In this document: positions 26,549-34,746 of the stretch, piece after piece
Numbering within the stretch: position 1 is the first letter of the stretch
Layout: each line of letters starts with the position of its first letter
From: JBEKYD01 sp049509915
GTDB lineage: Bacteria > Acidobacteriota > Terriglobia > Bryobacterales > Bryobacteraceae
Length of the DNA: 59,976 bases
Reading direction: 5' to 3'
Assembly (NCBI GenBank): GCA_049509915.1
Contig: JBEKZL010000004.1
Span: 1-59,976, forward strand
Notes under the pieces: generated by a model
What the model was told of the DNA's origin: nothing
Seen by the model: the letters and a program-made list of their open reading frames with translations, nothing else
The model's database searches: none
Made by a program: the position numbers and the translations under genes

Positions 26549-28270
26549 ATGGGTAAGTTCCTGCTGGGCGTGCTGACCGGTTTCGCGCTGGTCTTTTTGG
26601 CCGTGATCCTGGTGCTGGTCGCGGCCGTGCGGTTGCGCAATAAGCCGCCCGGTATTACCGATAATTCGGTGTTGGTGCTGCGTCTCGAAGGCGAGCTCCC
26701 GGAAAAGCCGGCGGTCGAGTTGCCGATCCTGGACAACGGGCGAGGCGCGGTCACGGTAACCAGTCTATGGGTCGCCCTGCGGCAGGCTGCGGCTGACCGG
26801 CGCATCAAGGCGGTCGTGCTCCAGCCCGAGGGTCTGCAGGCGGGTTGGGGCAAAATCGAGGAGATCCGTGGCGATCTCGCGGCTTTCCGCAAGTCCGGTA
26901 AGCCAGTCTATGCTTATCTGCGGAACCCCGGCGGCCGCGAGTACTATGTGGCTCTCGCCGCCGACCGCATCTACCTCGGTCCCGAAGACCCGCTCATGCT
27001 GAAGGGGATTCGCGCCGAAATCCTCTACTTTAAGAACACTCTCGACAAGCTGGGTGTCACCGTCGAGGTGGAGCACGCCGGCAAATATAAAGACTTCGGC
27101 GATATGTTCACCCGCTCCGGCATGAGCCCGGAGACCCGCGAAGTAACCAGCTCGGTCGTCGACGATCTATTCGCCAACCTGGTGAACCGGATCGCCGATG
27201 CGCGCCACCAGACGCCCGACCAGGTGCGGGCGTCCATCGACAACGGTCCGTTTACCGCGACCCAGGCGCGTCAGGCCGGTCTGGTGGATTCGCTGGCGTT
27301 CGAAGACCAGATGTGGAGCGAGCTGAAAGACAAGCTTCACGCCGGCGAACCCTCCAGGGTGACGATCGAAAAATACATCAAGGTTCCCGCCGAAGACGCC
27401 GGCCTGCGCGCCGGCAGCCGCATCGCGCTGGTGGCCGGGGAAGGCGACATCGTGCGCGGCGACCCGGACGATGAGGGCACCGGCGGCGAGCTCGGCTCCT
27501 ACGGTTTCAATAAGCTGCTGCGGGATGCCGGCGCCGATTCCTCCATCAAGGGCGTCATCGTGCGCATCGATTCGCCCGGCGGCGAGGTGACTGCCTCCGA
27601 TGAAATCTGGCGCGAGATGAAACTGCTCAGCCAGAAGAAGCCGCTCGTGATTTCCATGTCCGATGTAGCCGCTTCCGGCGGTTACTACATGGCTCTGACC
27701 GGCGACACCATCGTGGCCTATCCCGGCACCGAAACCGGATCGATCGGGGTGGTATTCGGCAAGCCCGATCTGCACGGTCTCTACGACAAGCTTGGTGTCA
27801 GCAAGGACTCCGTGGAACGCGGCCGCAACGCCGGCATCGATTCCGATTACACCGCCCTCACTCCCGCTCAGCGCGACCTGCTGAAAACCGGCATCGACGA
27901 AAGCTACCATGCCTTCGTCCAGAAAGTGGCCGAAGCCCGCCATAAGCCCTACGACTATGTCGAACCTCTGGCGCAAGGCCGCGTCTGGCTGGGCTCGCAA
28001 GCGCAGCCGCGCGGCCTGGTGGATGCCCTGGGCGGTCTGGACACCGCCCTGTCCCTGCTCAAGAAGAAGGCCAAAATTCCCGACGCCGAAAACGTCAGAA
28101 TGGTGATGTATCCGGCGCGCCGCAGCCTGCTCGATTTGCTCTTCAAGCGTTCCGGCGAAGAGAGCCTCGTATCCGCGCAATTGCACCGCGTCTTCGGCCG
28201 CGTCCCCTACCACGCCTGGCTGCACGGCGGCATGCTCCGCCTGATGCCATTCTGGCTGGAAGTGAAGTAG
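26549..28270 (+). CDS. sppA: Signal peptide peptidase SppA, 67-kDa type
   Basis: A 573-residue inner-membrane serine protease with two tandem Clp/crotonase-fold domains, degrading cleaved signal peptides. An N-terminal anchor (MGKFLLGVLTGFALVFLAV) leads into the first domain, which carries the catalytic lysine in HAGKYKDFGDMF near residue 182. The second domain has RIDSPGGEVTASDEIW and the nucleophile serine in MSDVAASGGYYMA near 376. The length matches the long E. coli-type enzyme rather than the short Bacillus type. Both catalytic residues are present. It is probably transcribed with the YtxH gene. Confidence 0.93.
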   Translation: MGKFLLGVLTGFALVFLAVILVLVAAVRLRNKPPGITDNSVLVLRLEGELPEKPAVELPILDNGRGAVTVTSLWVALRQAAADRRIKAVVLQPEGLQAGWGKIEEIRGDLAAFRKSGKPVYAYLRNPGGREYYVALAADRIYLGPEDPLMLKGIRAEILYFKNTLDKLGVTVEVEHAGKYKDFGDMFTRSGMSPETREVTSSVVDDLFANLVNRIADARHQTPDQVRASIDNGPFTATQARQAGLVDSLAFEDQMWSELKDKLHAGEPSRVTIEKYIKVPAEDAGLRAGSRIALVAGEGDIVRGDPDDEGTGGELGSYGFNKLLRDAGADSSIKGVIVRIDSPGGEVTASDEIWREMKLLSQKKPLVISMSDVAASGGYYMALTGDTIVAYPGTETGSIGVVFGKPDLHGLYDKLGVSKDSVERGRNAGIDSDYTALTPAQRDLLKTGIDESYHAFVQKVAEARHKPYDYVEPLAQGRVWLGSQAQPRGLVDALGGLDTALSLLKKKAKIPDAENVRMVMYPARRSLLDLLFKRSGEESLVSAQLHRVFGRVPYHAWLHGGMLRLMPFWLEVK

Positions 28271-28324
28271 GACAGGCGCCACCTCCTCCATCCACGTCCT
28301 ACAGTGTGGTCGGAGAATTCACTA

Positions 28325-28561
28325 ATGTCAGACCAACCCGGCATTGCAGCGGCATCCACGGATCTTTCACCCCCGTCGGCGGCATGGAAACCGAACTCGT
28401 CCAGGCCATCGCCGACGGCCGCTGGAGCCTCGACCGAGCCGTCGCCATCGAAGGCTTATTCTTCGCCCTCCGGTGTCGGCCAATCCACCCGCGCCTCCGC
28501 CGGCCATCCCGAAATCGACGTCGCCCTCGCCCAAGCGCTCTCGCGCTACTTGAATGTCTAG
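28325..28561 (+). CDS. Uncertain small reading frame, possibly frameshifted
   Basis: One frame from an ATG at 28325 encodes 78 residues, mostly Ser/Pro-rich and ending in HPEIDVALAQALSRYLNV, a good-looking helix. In the neighbouring frame, 28383 onward reads METELVQAIADGRWSLDR and AVAIEGLFFA, which also looks protein-like. The two good pieces are in different frames, so this may be a single small gene broken by a frameshift near 28470. I do not recognise it. Confidence 0.25.
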   Translation: MSDQPGIAAASTDLSPPSAAWKPNSSRPSPTAAGASTEPSPSKAYSSPSGVGQSTRASAGHPEIDVALAQALSRYLNV

Positions 28562-28654
28562 ACCAATGTCGAATCCCGTGCCTGCGATATTCTGTCAATG
28601 GCCGCGGCCGCTCCAGCCGTTTCGGAGCTGTCCCGGACAAACAACGGGGTGACA

Positions 28655-29650
28655 ATGGTGCTCGGCGGAGTTTTTCTGGCGGTTCTCTCGGGAATTTGCA
28701 ATGGCCTGTTTACGGCGCCCATGAAACTGGCCAAAGCCTGGAAATGGGAGAATATCTGGCTGGTATTCATCCTGGTGGCGTGCGTGGCCATGCCTGTCGC
28801 GATGGTCTTTGGTTTGGCCCCCGGCTCGCCGGCGATTCTGGAACGCGCGCCGCGGGGCGCCGTCGCCGCGGCCTTGGCGTTCGGCTTCACCTGGGGCTTC
28901 GGGGCCATCTGTTTCGGCCGCAGCGTCGATCACCTGGGCGTTTCAATCGCTAACAGCCTGGTGATCGGGCTGAGCGCCGCGCTCGGTTCCCTGGTGCCGC
29001 TCCTCATGAGAGGCTCTTTCCAGGCTGGCGCAAGAGAATGGGTGCTGTTCGGCGGCGTCGGCGCATTTCTGGCGGGGGTGACGCTGTGCGGCAAGGCCGG
29101 CCGTATCCGCGATGGCAGTCTCGCAGCCGAGGGCTGCATGGCGGGGTATCTGTTCGCGGTCGCCTCGGGAATCATCTCCGCCATCTTCAACATCGGCTAC
29201 ACCCTGGCGCTGCCGATCTCGGCCGCCGGCGTCCAGCTCGGATATTCCCCGTTTGCCTCCACCAACTGCATCTGGCTGCTCATGCTGGGGGCTGGAGCCA
29301 TCCCCAACGTTCTGTACTGTTCCTCTATGGCCCGGAAGCACGGTTCGGGGAAGCTGTTCTTCGCGCAGCGCTCGGCACGGCCCTGGCTGTTGAGCGCCGT
29401 AATGGGTCTGCTTTGGGGAGGCAGCATCTTTCTGTATGGCGCGGCCACGCCCCGGCTGGGCGACCTGGGGCCTTCGGTCGGTTGGCCGCTCAGCCTCGCG
29501 GCCGGCCTGCTGGTGGCCAACCTGATGGGTGTGTGGCTGGGAGAATGGACGGGCACCGCCAAACGTGCCGTGGCCTTTATGCGACTGGGAATCGCCCTGA
29601 TCTTCTTCGCCATCGTTCTCTGTTCCCTCTCTGCGAGGATAGGCGCATGA
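28655..29650 (+). CDS. RhaT-family sugar:proton symporter
   Basis: A 331-residue transporter with about ten membrane helices, of the drug/metabolite superfamily and closest in pattern to L-rhamnose/proton symporter RhaT: NGLFTAPMKLAKAWKWENIW at the start, GFTWGFGAICFGRSVDHLG and ANSLVIGLSAALGSLVPLL in the middle. I prefer the ATG at 28655, just before the first helix; one at 28598 adds a polar extension. Its TGA overlaps the start of the NanE-NanK gene (ATGA), so the two are coupled. The neighbour suggests an amino sugar such as N-acetylmannosamine as a possible substrate rather than rhamnose; this is inference. Confidence 0.82.
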   Translation: MVLGGVFLAVLSGICNGLFTAPMKLAKAWKWENIWLVFILVACVAMPVAMVFGLAPGSPAILERAPRGAVAAALAFGFTWGFGAICFGRSVDHLGVSIANSLVIGLSAALGSLVPLLMRGSFQAGAREWVLFGGVGAFLAGVTLCGKAGRIRDGSLAAEGCMAGYLFAVASGIISAIFNIGYTLALPISAAGVQLGYSPFASTNCIWLLMLGAGAIPNVLYCSSMARKHGSGKLFFAQRSARPWLLSAVMGLLWGGSIFLYGAATPRLGDLGPSVGWPLSLAAGLLVANLMGVWLGEWTGTAKRAVAFMRLGIALIFFAIVLCSLSARIGA

Positions 29651-31260
29651 GCCTGCCGGGAAACTGCCGCGGCCTGCGCGGCAAACTGATCGTTTCGTGC
29701 CAGGCCGCCTCGGGCGATGCCTTCTACGGCGCGGGCCTGATGGCCCGCTTCGCCCAGGCCGCCGTGGCGGGTGGGGCCGCCGGCATCCGGGCCAACGGCC
29801 CCGAAGACATCAGCGAAATCCGCCAGGCCACGGCGGCGGTCCCCATTATCGGCATCCAGAAATCCGTTCACCCGGACGGACGCACACTGATCACGGCGTC
29901 CTTTGAATCCGCCCGTGCGCTGGTCGAAGCCGGCGCTTCCATGGTCGCGCTGGATTGCACCGCCCGCGGGCAGCGGTACGGCGCATTCGACCGCGTCCGA
30001 CGAATTCGCGAGGAACTTGGCGTGCCGGTATTGGCGGACATCGCCACCCTGGACGAAGCCCTGGCCTCGGCCGATGCCGGCGCGGATATGGTGCTTCCCA
30101 CTCTCCGCGGCTATACGCCGGATACCGAAGAGGTTATGGCTTTCGACCCGCGCTTTATCGAGGGCTTGGTGCGCCGCCTGGGGGTTCCGGTCATCGCCGA
30201 AGGCCGCATCATTTCTCCGGTGCAGGCGCGCGAAGCGATCGCCGCCGGCGCCTTCGCCGTGGTTGTCGGCACGGCCATCAGCCGCCCCAAAGAGATTACC
30301 GGGTTGTTCGCCACCGCGGTGGAACGCGAATTCCGGCGCCAGACTCGTGAGGCGTATTTCGTGGGGGTCGACCTGGGCGGCACCAATACCAAATTCGGCG
30401 TGGTTTCTTCCGCGGGCACACTTGTGTTCGATTCCTTCGTACCCACTCCGGCGGGTGGCGGCCGTGAAGCACTGCTCGACAATGTGAAGCGGGCCATCCG
30501 CGAGGCTCGGAAACGCGCCACGGAGTTGGGTATCGGGGTCGAAGCCGCCGGAATCGCCACCGCCGGTTGGGTGGACGCGCGTTCCGGCCGGATCGCCTAC
30601 GCCACCGACAACCTCCCCGGGTGGACCGGTACGCCGGTCGCCGAAGAGGTGTCCGCCGATTGCGGACTGCCGGTGGTGGTGGAAAACGACGCCAACGCGC
30701 TGGCCGTCGCCGAGGGTCGCTTCGGCGCCGCCCGGGAATGGACCGATTTCGTCTGCATCACGCTCGGAACCGGAGTGGGCTCCGGCTGCTACGTGGGCGG
30801 CGCGCTCCATCGCGGGGCGCATTTCTTCGCCAACGCGCTGGGCCACCTGGTCCTCATCCCAGATGGAATCCCCTGTAATTGCGGGCAAAGAGGCTGTCTG
30901 GAAGTCTACTGCAACGCGGCGGCCCTGGTACGATACGCGGGCGCGGCATTCCCATCCGCCGCGGACGTGATCGACGCCGCCAACGCCGGCCATGCCGCCG
31001 CCGCGGCCGCCGTCCGAACCCTGGGCGGTCACCTGGCCCAAGGCTGCGCGGCGCTGGTGCAACTGCTCGATCCGCAGGGCATCGTCCTTTCCGGCGGTCT
31101 CGCGGTGAACAACCCCCAACTGCTGGCCGCCGTGGGCGAGCGCCTCCCGTCACTGGTTTCCGTATGGGACCGGCGCGGCCTGTCGGTGGTGTCGTCGGGG
31201 CTGGGTTACTTCGGGGGCGTCCTGGGCGCCGCCGCTCTGGCCTGCGGTCGGTGGCGCTAA
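29647..31260 (+). CDS. nanEK: NanE-NanK fusion: ManNAc-6-phosphate epimerase and ROK kinase
   Basis: A 537-residue fused protein. Residues 1-230 form a TIM-barrel NanE domain (GKLIVSCQAASGDAFYG, IGIQKSVHPDGRTLITA, ADMVLPTLRGYT, VIAEGRIISPVQAREAI), which converts ManNAc-6-P to GlcNAc-6-P. From about 237 a ROK kinase follows: phosphate-binding FVGVDLGGTNTKFGVV, VVENDANALAVAEG, TLGTGVGSGCYVGG and the zinc motif CNCGQRGCLE near 411-420. The kinase would phosphorylate ManNAc, giving the epimerase its substrate. A longer frame starts upstream, but the ATG at 29647 overlapping the transporter stop gives the natural NanE start. Together with the transporter it forms an amino-sugar uptake and catabolism unit. 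Confidence 0.92.
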   Translation: MSLPGNCRGLRGKLIVSCQAASGDAFYGAGLMARFAQAAVAGGAAGIRANGPEDISEIRQATAAVPIIGIQKSVHPDGRTLITASFESARALVEAGASMVALDCTARGQRYGAFDRVRRIREELGVPVLADIATLDEALASADAGADMVLPTLRGYTPDTEEVMAFDPRFIEGLVRRLGVPVIAEGRIISPVQAREAIAAGAFAVVVGTAISRPKEITGLFATAVEREFRRQTREAYFVGVDLGGTNTKFGVVSSAGTLVFDSFVPTPAGGGREALLDNVKRAIREARKRATELGIGVEAAGIATAGWVDARSGRIAYATDNLPGWTGTPVAEEVSADCGLPVVVENDANALAVAEGRFGAAREWTDFVCITLGTGVGSGCYVGGALHRGAHFFANALGHLVLIPDGIPCNCGQRGCLEVYCNAAALVRYAGAAFPSAADVIDAANAGHAAAAAAVRTLGGHLAQGCAALVQLLDPQGIVLSGGLAVNNPQLLAAVGERLPSLVSVWDRRGLSVVSSGLGYFGGVLGAAALACGRWR

Positions 31261-31391
31261 GGGACGGCGCGGAATTGACGGCGCATCTACCGCGTTCGCG
31301 GACTATTAGTTGGGCCGGGTTTCCGCGCCAGCGAGCCGCGACCACCGGCGGGTGCCGTTCCCGCCTTGAATAACAGCCTATGCGAGACGTT

Positions 31392-31423
31392 CCCGGCGTG
31401 GCGGACCAGAAGTCCGCTCCACC
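31392..31423. repeat. R4 hairpin copy
   Basis: GCGGAC (31401-31406), loop cagaa, GTCCGC (31412-31417), with flanking GTG and CAC that extend the stem past a bulge. A related copy is at 34366-34396; both start with CCCGGCGTGGC and end with GTCCGCTCCAC. Confidence 0.6.
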
Positions 31424-31493
31424 AAAAGTCACCGTCCACTAAAGCGGGCGGTCGCAGGCGAAATTCCGGCTCCAGGAAGGCAGCCGAGTGAGG

Positions 31494-31521
31494 GGCGAAC
31501 CTCGAAAAACGATGGTCTGCC
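31494..31521. repeat. R1 hairpin copy, decayed left arm
   Basis: Loop cgaaaaacga (31503-31512) and right arm TGGTCTGCC (31513-31521) match the family; the left arm GGCGAACCT (31494-31502) pairs at only six of nine positions. Confidence 0.55.
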
Positions 31522-31834
31522 TCATACGTGAAACCGCTGCTTTGCGTCGAGCGGTTGTTGGGCAAGGTTGTGCAATTTTGTGCATCGGCGGGTGGCGGGG
31601 CATGGATCAAACGGGGTCTGGGGAAGGTGTGGACTGCCGGTAAGGCATTGGGCAGGAAGGGGTAAGGAACATTTTGGAAATCTGTGATCGAAAGCGGCCG
31701 CGGCACCGTTACGGCCGGGAAGCTGACGGGTGCTTAATCCATCCGGGTAACCAGTTCCCGGCAACCGCTCCGTTAAAGACGCTCTCCAGGTCGCTGATTT
31801 CGCACCGTCCGCCTGGCGCCGGTTGACAACCTGC

Positions 31835-31856
31835 GGGCAGGTGGAACCGCCTGCCC
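31835..31856. repeat. R2 hairpin copy
   Basis: GGGCAGGTGG (31835-31844), AA, CCGCCTGCCC (31847-31856): a 10-bp stem with one G:T pair. Confidence 0.65.
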
Positions 31857-31912
31857 CACCAAGGAGATGCCGCGTGCGTCTTCATCCCGTTTGGTGGGCC
31901 GAAGGCCCGTAT

Positions 31913-31942
31913 GGCACTCCCTCGCAGTCGCGGCTCGGTGGC
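31913..31942. repeat. R3 copy, single arm
   Basis: Read on the minus strand it contains GAGCCGCGACTGCGAGGGAG, matching the R3 copies at 58706 and 54654. No inverted partner is close by. Confidence 0.55.
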
Positions 31943-31973
31943 GCTACGGTGGAAACGGTGGCAGGGTCGCTAT

Positions 31974-32741
31974 CTACACTTCTTCCAGAGAATACGCCGG
32001 CAGCGCCACTTCATCGAAACCGCGCCGGACCGCGCCCGACCATTCCAGCGCGCTTTCCGTCTCGAGTGTGACCGGCCAGGCGTCCTGAGCGGCGGAGGGA
32101 CGCAACCTGAAGGCGACACTGTTTTCCACACGGCCCTCCTGAATGATCACCAGCCGCCGCTCGTCGCCCGCCGTCACACGGACCAGCACCTGGCGCGCCG
32201 CCGCGGCGCCGGGCGGCCGTCGCAGGGAGAGTTGCATCACCGCCGCTTCACTGGCGGGCCGCACCGCACGCACCATGAACAAGGGCCGCCGCCGCTTCGC
32301 CGCCACCGGCAGATAGCCCACCGCCAGCCGGTCCTCGCCCGGAGCCGAGTCCTCGCAACCGGTACCGTCCGCGCATTCGGTTGGCGCCGCGGCGGGGTCG
32401 GCGCCGGTCTCGATCTCGAAGTCTTTCTCGCTGGCGTCTTCGCTGTGAAACGAAAACGAGATCTTCAGCCAGACGTTGGCCTGAACCTGTAGCGCGAATC
32501 GATCCGCCGCACCGATGCGCGCCGGCAGCCGCAAGTTTCGCGCGTGCCAGCGCAGGCCGTTCAGCACGATTACGCTCCGCGCCCGGCACCAGGTGATCGC
32601 GGCTGTTCCCACCGTCCCAGGCCGACACTCGAACGACAGGCCGAACGAAAACCTGCCGCTCAAAGCGCGCTTGGCTCGAAATATTGCCGTGGCCACCGGT
32701 TGATCGGCCGGTTTGTCAATGTGCAATTGTCCCTCCAACAC
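31974..32741 (-). CDS. Hypothetical protein
   Basis: A 255-residue protein of unknown function. I start it at a GTG at 32741 because GGAGGA lies 6 bp before it; a TTG 18 bp upstream is the other choice. There is no signal peptide. The protein reads as mostly beta strand (VLEGQLHIDKPADQPVATAI, LSGRFSFGLSFECRPGTVG, WLKISFSFHSED), with a polar acidic middle segment (GADPAAAPTECADGTGCEDS) containing a few cysteines, and a second strand-rich part. It looks like two beta-sandwich domains joined by a linker. Confidence 0.55.
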   Translation of the reverse strand: MLEGQLHIDKPADQPVATAIFRAKRALSGRFSFGLSFECRPGTVGTAAITWCRARSVIVLNGLRWHARNLRLPARIGAADRFALQVQANVWLKISFSFHSEDASEKDFEIETGADPAAAPTECADGTGCEDSAPGEDRLAVGYLPVAAKRRRPLFMVRAVRPASEAAVMQLSLRRPPGAAAARQVLVRVTAGDERRLVIIQEGRVENSVAFRLRPSAAQDAWPVTLETESALEWSGAVRRGFDEVALPAYSLEEV

Positions 32742-32886
32742 GCGTATCCTCCGCCGCAAGGAGAATCCCGGCGGGAATTGTCGCCCCTCTGCATTATGCC
32801 CCAGGCGGCCACTGCCGGGGAATGGATCCGGCTCCCGCCGTGAACGGCGCCACCGTTTCCAGAAACGGCTGCGTTACCATCGGAGC

Positions 32887-33237
32887 ATGCGGAAGCTCTT
32901 GTTATTTGCTGCCCTGGTTGCCTTTGCCCAGGAGCCGTGGCCCCCGCCGGGAATGAGATGCCCACAACGCACCTTGGTCTTTTTTGAGTTCGCCGCCAGC
33001 GCCGCCAAAAGCGCGGACTTCCAAAAGGAGCATTTTGCCTATGTGCTGGAGCTGTTGAAATCCGGTAAGGTGATCTCCGCCGGCCCCATGTCCGACGGCC
33101 GTTCGGCTGCCATGCTGTTTGCGACCAAGGATTGGGACGAGGCAGAGGCGTTGATCAGGAAAGAACCCTTCAACCGCGAGGGTGTTCTCAAAGTCACCAG
33201 TCACAGCGTGTGGACTGCATGCGAGGCGTCCCGGTAG
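32887..33237 (+). CDS. Secreted YCII-related protein
   Basis: A 116-residue protein with a short signal peptide (MRKLLLFAALVAFAQ). The mature part follows the YCII/dimeric alpha-beta-barrel pattern: TLVFFEFAASAAKSADF, EHFAYVLELLKSGKVISAGP and AAMLFATKDWDEAEALI, with DPF-like KEPFNREGV near the end. YCII proteins are small and generally cytosolic, with suggested enzymatic roles; the exported form is less usual. The histidine in KEHFAYV corresponds to the conserved family histidine. The next gene, Rsm22-like, starts 21 bp downstream. Confidence 0.7.
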   Translation: MRKLLLFAALVAFAQEPWPPPGMRCPQRTLVFFEFAASAAKSADFQKEHFAYVLELLKSGKVISAGPMSDGRSAAMLFATKDWDEAEALIRKEPFNREGVLKVTSHSVWTACEASR

Positions 33238-33258
33238 GGAAGGCCCGGTCCGGATTTT

Positions 33259-34191
33259 GTGCAGTTACCCGACCCGGTTCGCCGGTCCATCCAGTCGCGA
33301 GGTGAAGCGGCCGGTTTCGCCGCCCTAACACGCGCCGCGCGCCTGCTGTCGGACGCTTATCGCGACCATCGGCCGCAAGACCTGGCGAAAATACCGGCCG
33401 GGGACCGCGCGGCGGCCTATCTGGTGACCCGCATGCCGGCGACTTATGCGGCTGCCTTTCACGTGTTGGCCGAAGTGCGACGCCGGCTGGGAGATCCGCT
33501 TCCCGCCAGCGTGCTCGATATCGGCGCCGGCACCGGCGCTGCGTCTCTGGCTGCTGGCGCCTGGTTCCCCGATGCCGCGCTCACCATGCTGGAACGCGAC
33601 GCCGATTTCGCCCGCGCGGCCGAGGAATGGCTGCCCGATGCGGCGCGCCTGTCCGGGGACCTTCGCCGGATCGAGGATCTGCCGCCTCACGATCTGGTGA
33701 TCGCAGCCTACTCCATGAGTGAGATGGAGCCCAGCCTGATCTGGCGATTGTGGGAGGCGGCGCGCGTGGCGCTGGTCCTGATCGAGCCGGGTACTCCGCG
33801 CGGATTCGCCGCCATCGCGGCCATGCGTAGCGGCTTACTGGAGCGCGGAGCCGCCATGTTGGCGCCCTGTCCCGGCTCCGGCCCCTGTCCCATCGAGGCT
33901 CCCGACTGGTGCCATTTCGCCGCCCGCGTCGAACGCTCTTCACTGCATAGGCGTTTGAAGGACGCCGGGCTCAACTACGAAGATGAAAAATTCAGCTACG
34001 TCGCCGTGGCGCGACGTCCCGTGAGTTTGCCGGCCGCGCGCATCCTCCGCCGTCCCCAACACCGCCCCGGCTTGATCCGGATTGTGCAATGCACCCCCTC
34101 CGGCATCGAATCGCGCAGCGTAACCCGCCGCGACCCTGCAGCCTTCCGCCAGGCCCGGCATGCGGCCTGGGGCGACGAGGGGATCGAGTGA
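33259..34191 (+). CDS. Rsm22-family ribosome-associated methyltransferase
   Basis: A 310-residue protein of the Rsm22/METTL17 family, a class I methyltransferase-like protein involved in small-subunit ribosome assembly. The SAM-binding motif is SVLDIGAGTGAASLAAG with acidic ERDADF after the second strand; then DLVIAAYSMSEMEP and the signature APCPGSGPCPIEAPDWCHF. That segment has three cysteines, and a fourth lies near the C-terminus in IVQCTPSGI; the eukaryotic homologue binds a 4Fe-4S cluster with an equivalent set. The start is a GTG at 33259. The C-terminus after RDPAAFRQARHAAWGDEG is typical of the bacterial branch. Confidence 0.85.
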   Translation: MQLPDPVRRSIQSRGEAAGFAALTRAARLLSDAYRDHRPQDLAKIPAGDRAAAYLVTRMPATYAAAFHVLAEVRRRLGDPLPASVLDIGAGTGAASLAAGAWFPDAALTMLERDADFARAAEEWLPDAARLSGDLRRIEDLPPHDLVIAAYSMSEMEPSLIWRLWEAARVALVLIEPGTPRGFAAIAAMRSGLLERGAAMLAPCPGSGPCPIEAPDWCHFAARVERSSLHRRLKDAGLNYEDEKFSYVAVARRPVSLPAARILRRPQHRPGLIRIVQCTPSGIESRSVTRRDPAAFRQARHAAWGDEGIE

Positions 34192-34220
34192 CATACGGCG
34201 GCCGTCGGGAGATCGCCGTG

Positions 34221-34250
34221 GGGCGGATCATCGTTTTTCGTGGTCTGCCC
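34221..34250. repeat. R1 hairpin copy
   Basis: Arms GGGCGGATCA and TGGTCTGCCC pair over 10 bp with two G:T pairs around the 10-nt loop tcgtttttcg (34231-34240). Confidence 0.7.
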
Positions 34251-34365
34251 TACACCCGGCACTCGACCTTGTTCACTTGCCCTCATCCTTCGCCATGCCG
34301 CTCGCACAGGATTATCGTTGGACCAGTGACCAGGGGGCAGCGTCGAAAAACGCGCCGGGATGAGT

Positions 34366-34396
34366 CCCGGCGTGGCAGACTGAGAGTCCGCTCCAC
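34366..34396. repeat. R4 copy
   Basis: Shares CCCGGCGTGGC and AGTCCGCTCCAC with 31392-31423; the stem is weaker here because CAGACT replaces CGGACC. Confidence 0.5.
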
Positions 34397-34434
34397 GGTT
34401 TTCATGGGCTTGCGCGGGCCGCAGGCCCAGAGAC

Positions 34435-34462
34435 GAGAGACCACAAGAAACGATGGTCTGCC
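34435..34462. repeat. R1 hairpin copy
   Basis: AGACCA (34438-34443), loop caagaaacga (34444-34453), TGGTCT (34454-34459); outer bases match less well. The orientation is opposite to the copy at 34221. Confidence 0.6.
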
Positions 34463-34587
34463 GGGTCTGCACCACGGCGGCCGTCCCTCAGCTTCAGGAG
34501 TCCGCTGACACGGGTGAGCATGCGGGGGCGCGGACAGATGGACAAACCTGCTCGTGCTCGGCCAAGTGAACCGCTCGGGAATGAAAT

Positions 34588-34611
34588 AATATAAACAGCT
34601 CCGATTATATT
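34588..34611 (+). promoter_or_regulatory. AT-rich inverted repeat, possible operator
   Basis: AATATAA (34588-34594) and TTATATT (34605-34611) are a perfect inverted repeat with a 10-bp spacer, in an otherwise GC-rich region about 140 bp upstream of the SBBP gene start. One helical turn between arms fits a dimeric regulator; the factor is unknown. Confidence 0.3.
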
Positions 34612-34746
34612 GCTGGGGGTATGCTTGATGGTGGCCAGGAAGCCAAGATGATAGTCCTGGCTAAGGAGCTCCGGCGTTATTCCGGAAGAACAGCGAAGGA
34701 CAACGAGGTATGACAAGCGAAAAATCTTCGGTTGTACTCCGGGCGC

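Larger units (their letters stand above)
31261..31973. other. Gene-free region between convergent genes, rich in repeats
   Basis: No convincing gene is visible in these 713 bp. The stretch carries single copies of all four palindrome families: R3 at 31331-31357, R4 at 31392-31423, R1 at 31494-31521, R2 at 31835-31856 and R3 again at 31913-31942. Confidence 0.7.
34192..34746. other. Gene-free region upstream of the SBBP gene
   Basis: I see no gene in these 555 bp. It holds two R1 hairpins (34221-34250, 34435-34462), one R4 copy (34366-34396) and an AT-rich inverted repeat near 34588. The last part is presumably the promoter region of the SBBP protein gene. Confidence 0.65.

Noticed and set aside
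29197..31119. A 640-codon minus-strand frame opposite the transporter and NanE-NanK genes
   Set aside because: Antisense shadow; low-complexity Arg/Gly/His composition and no conserved motif.
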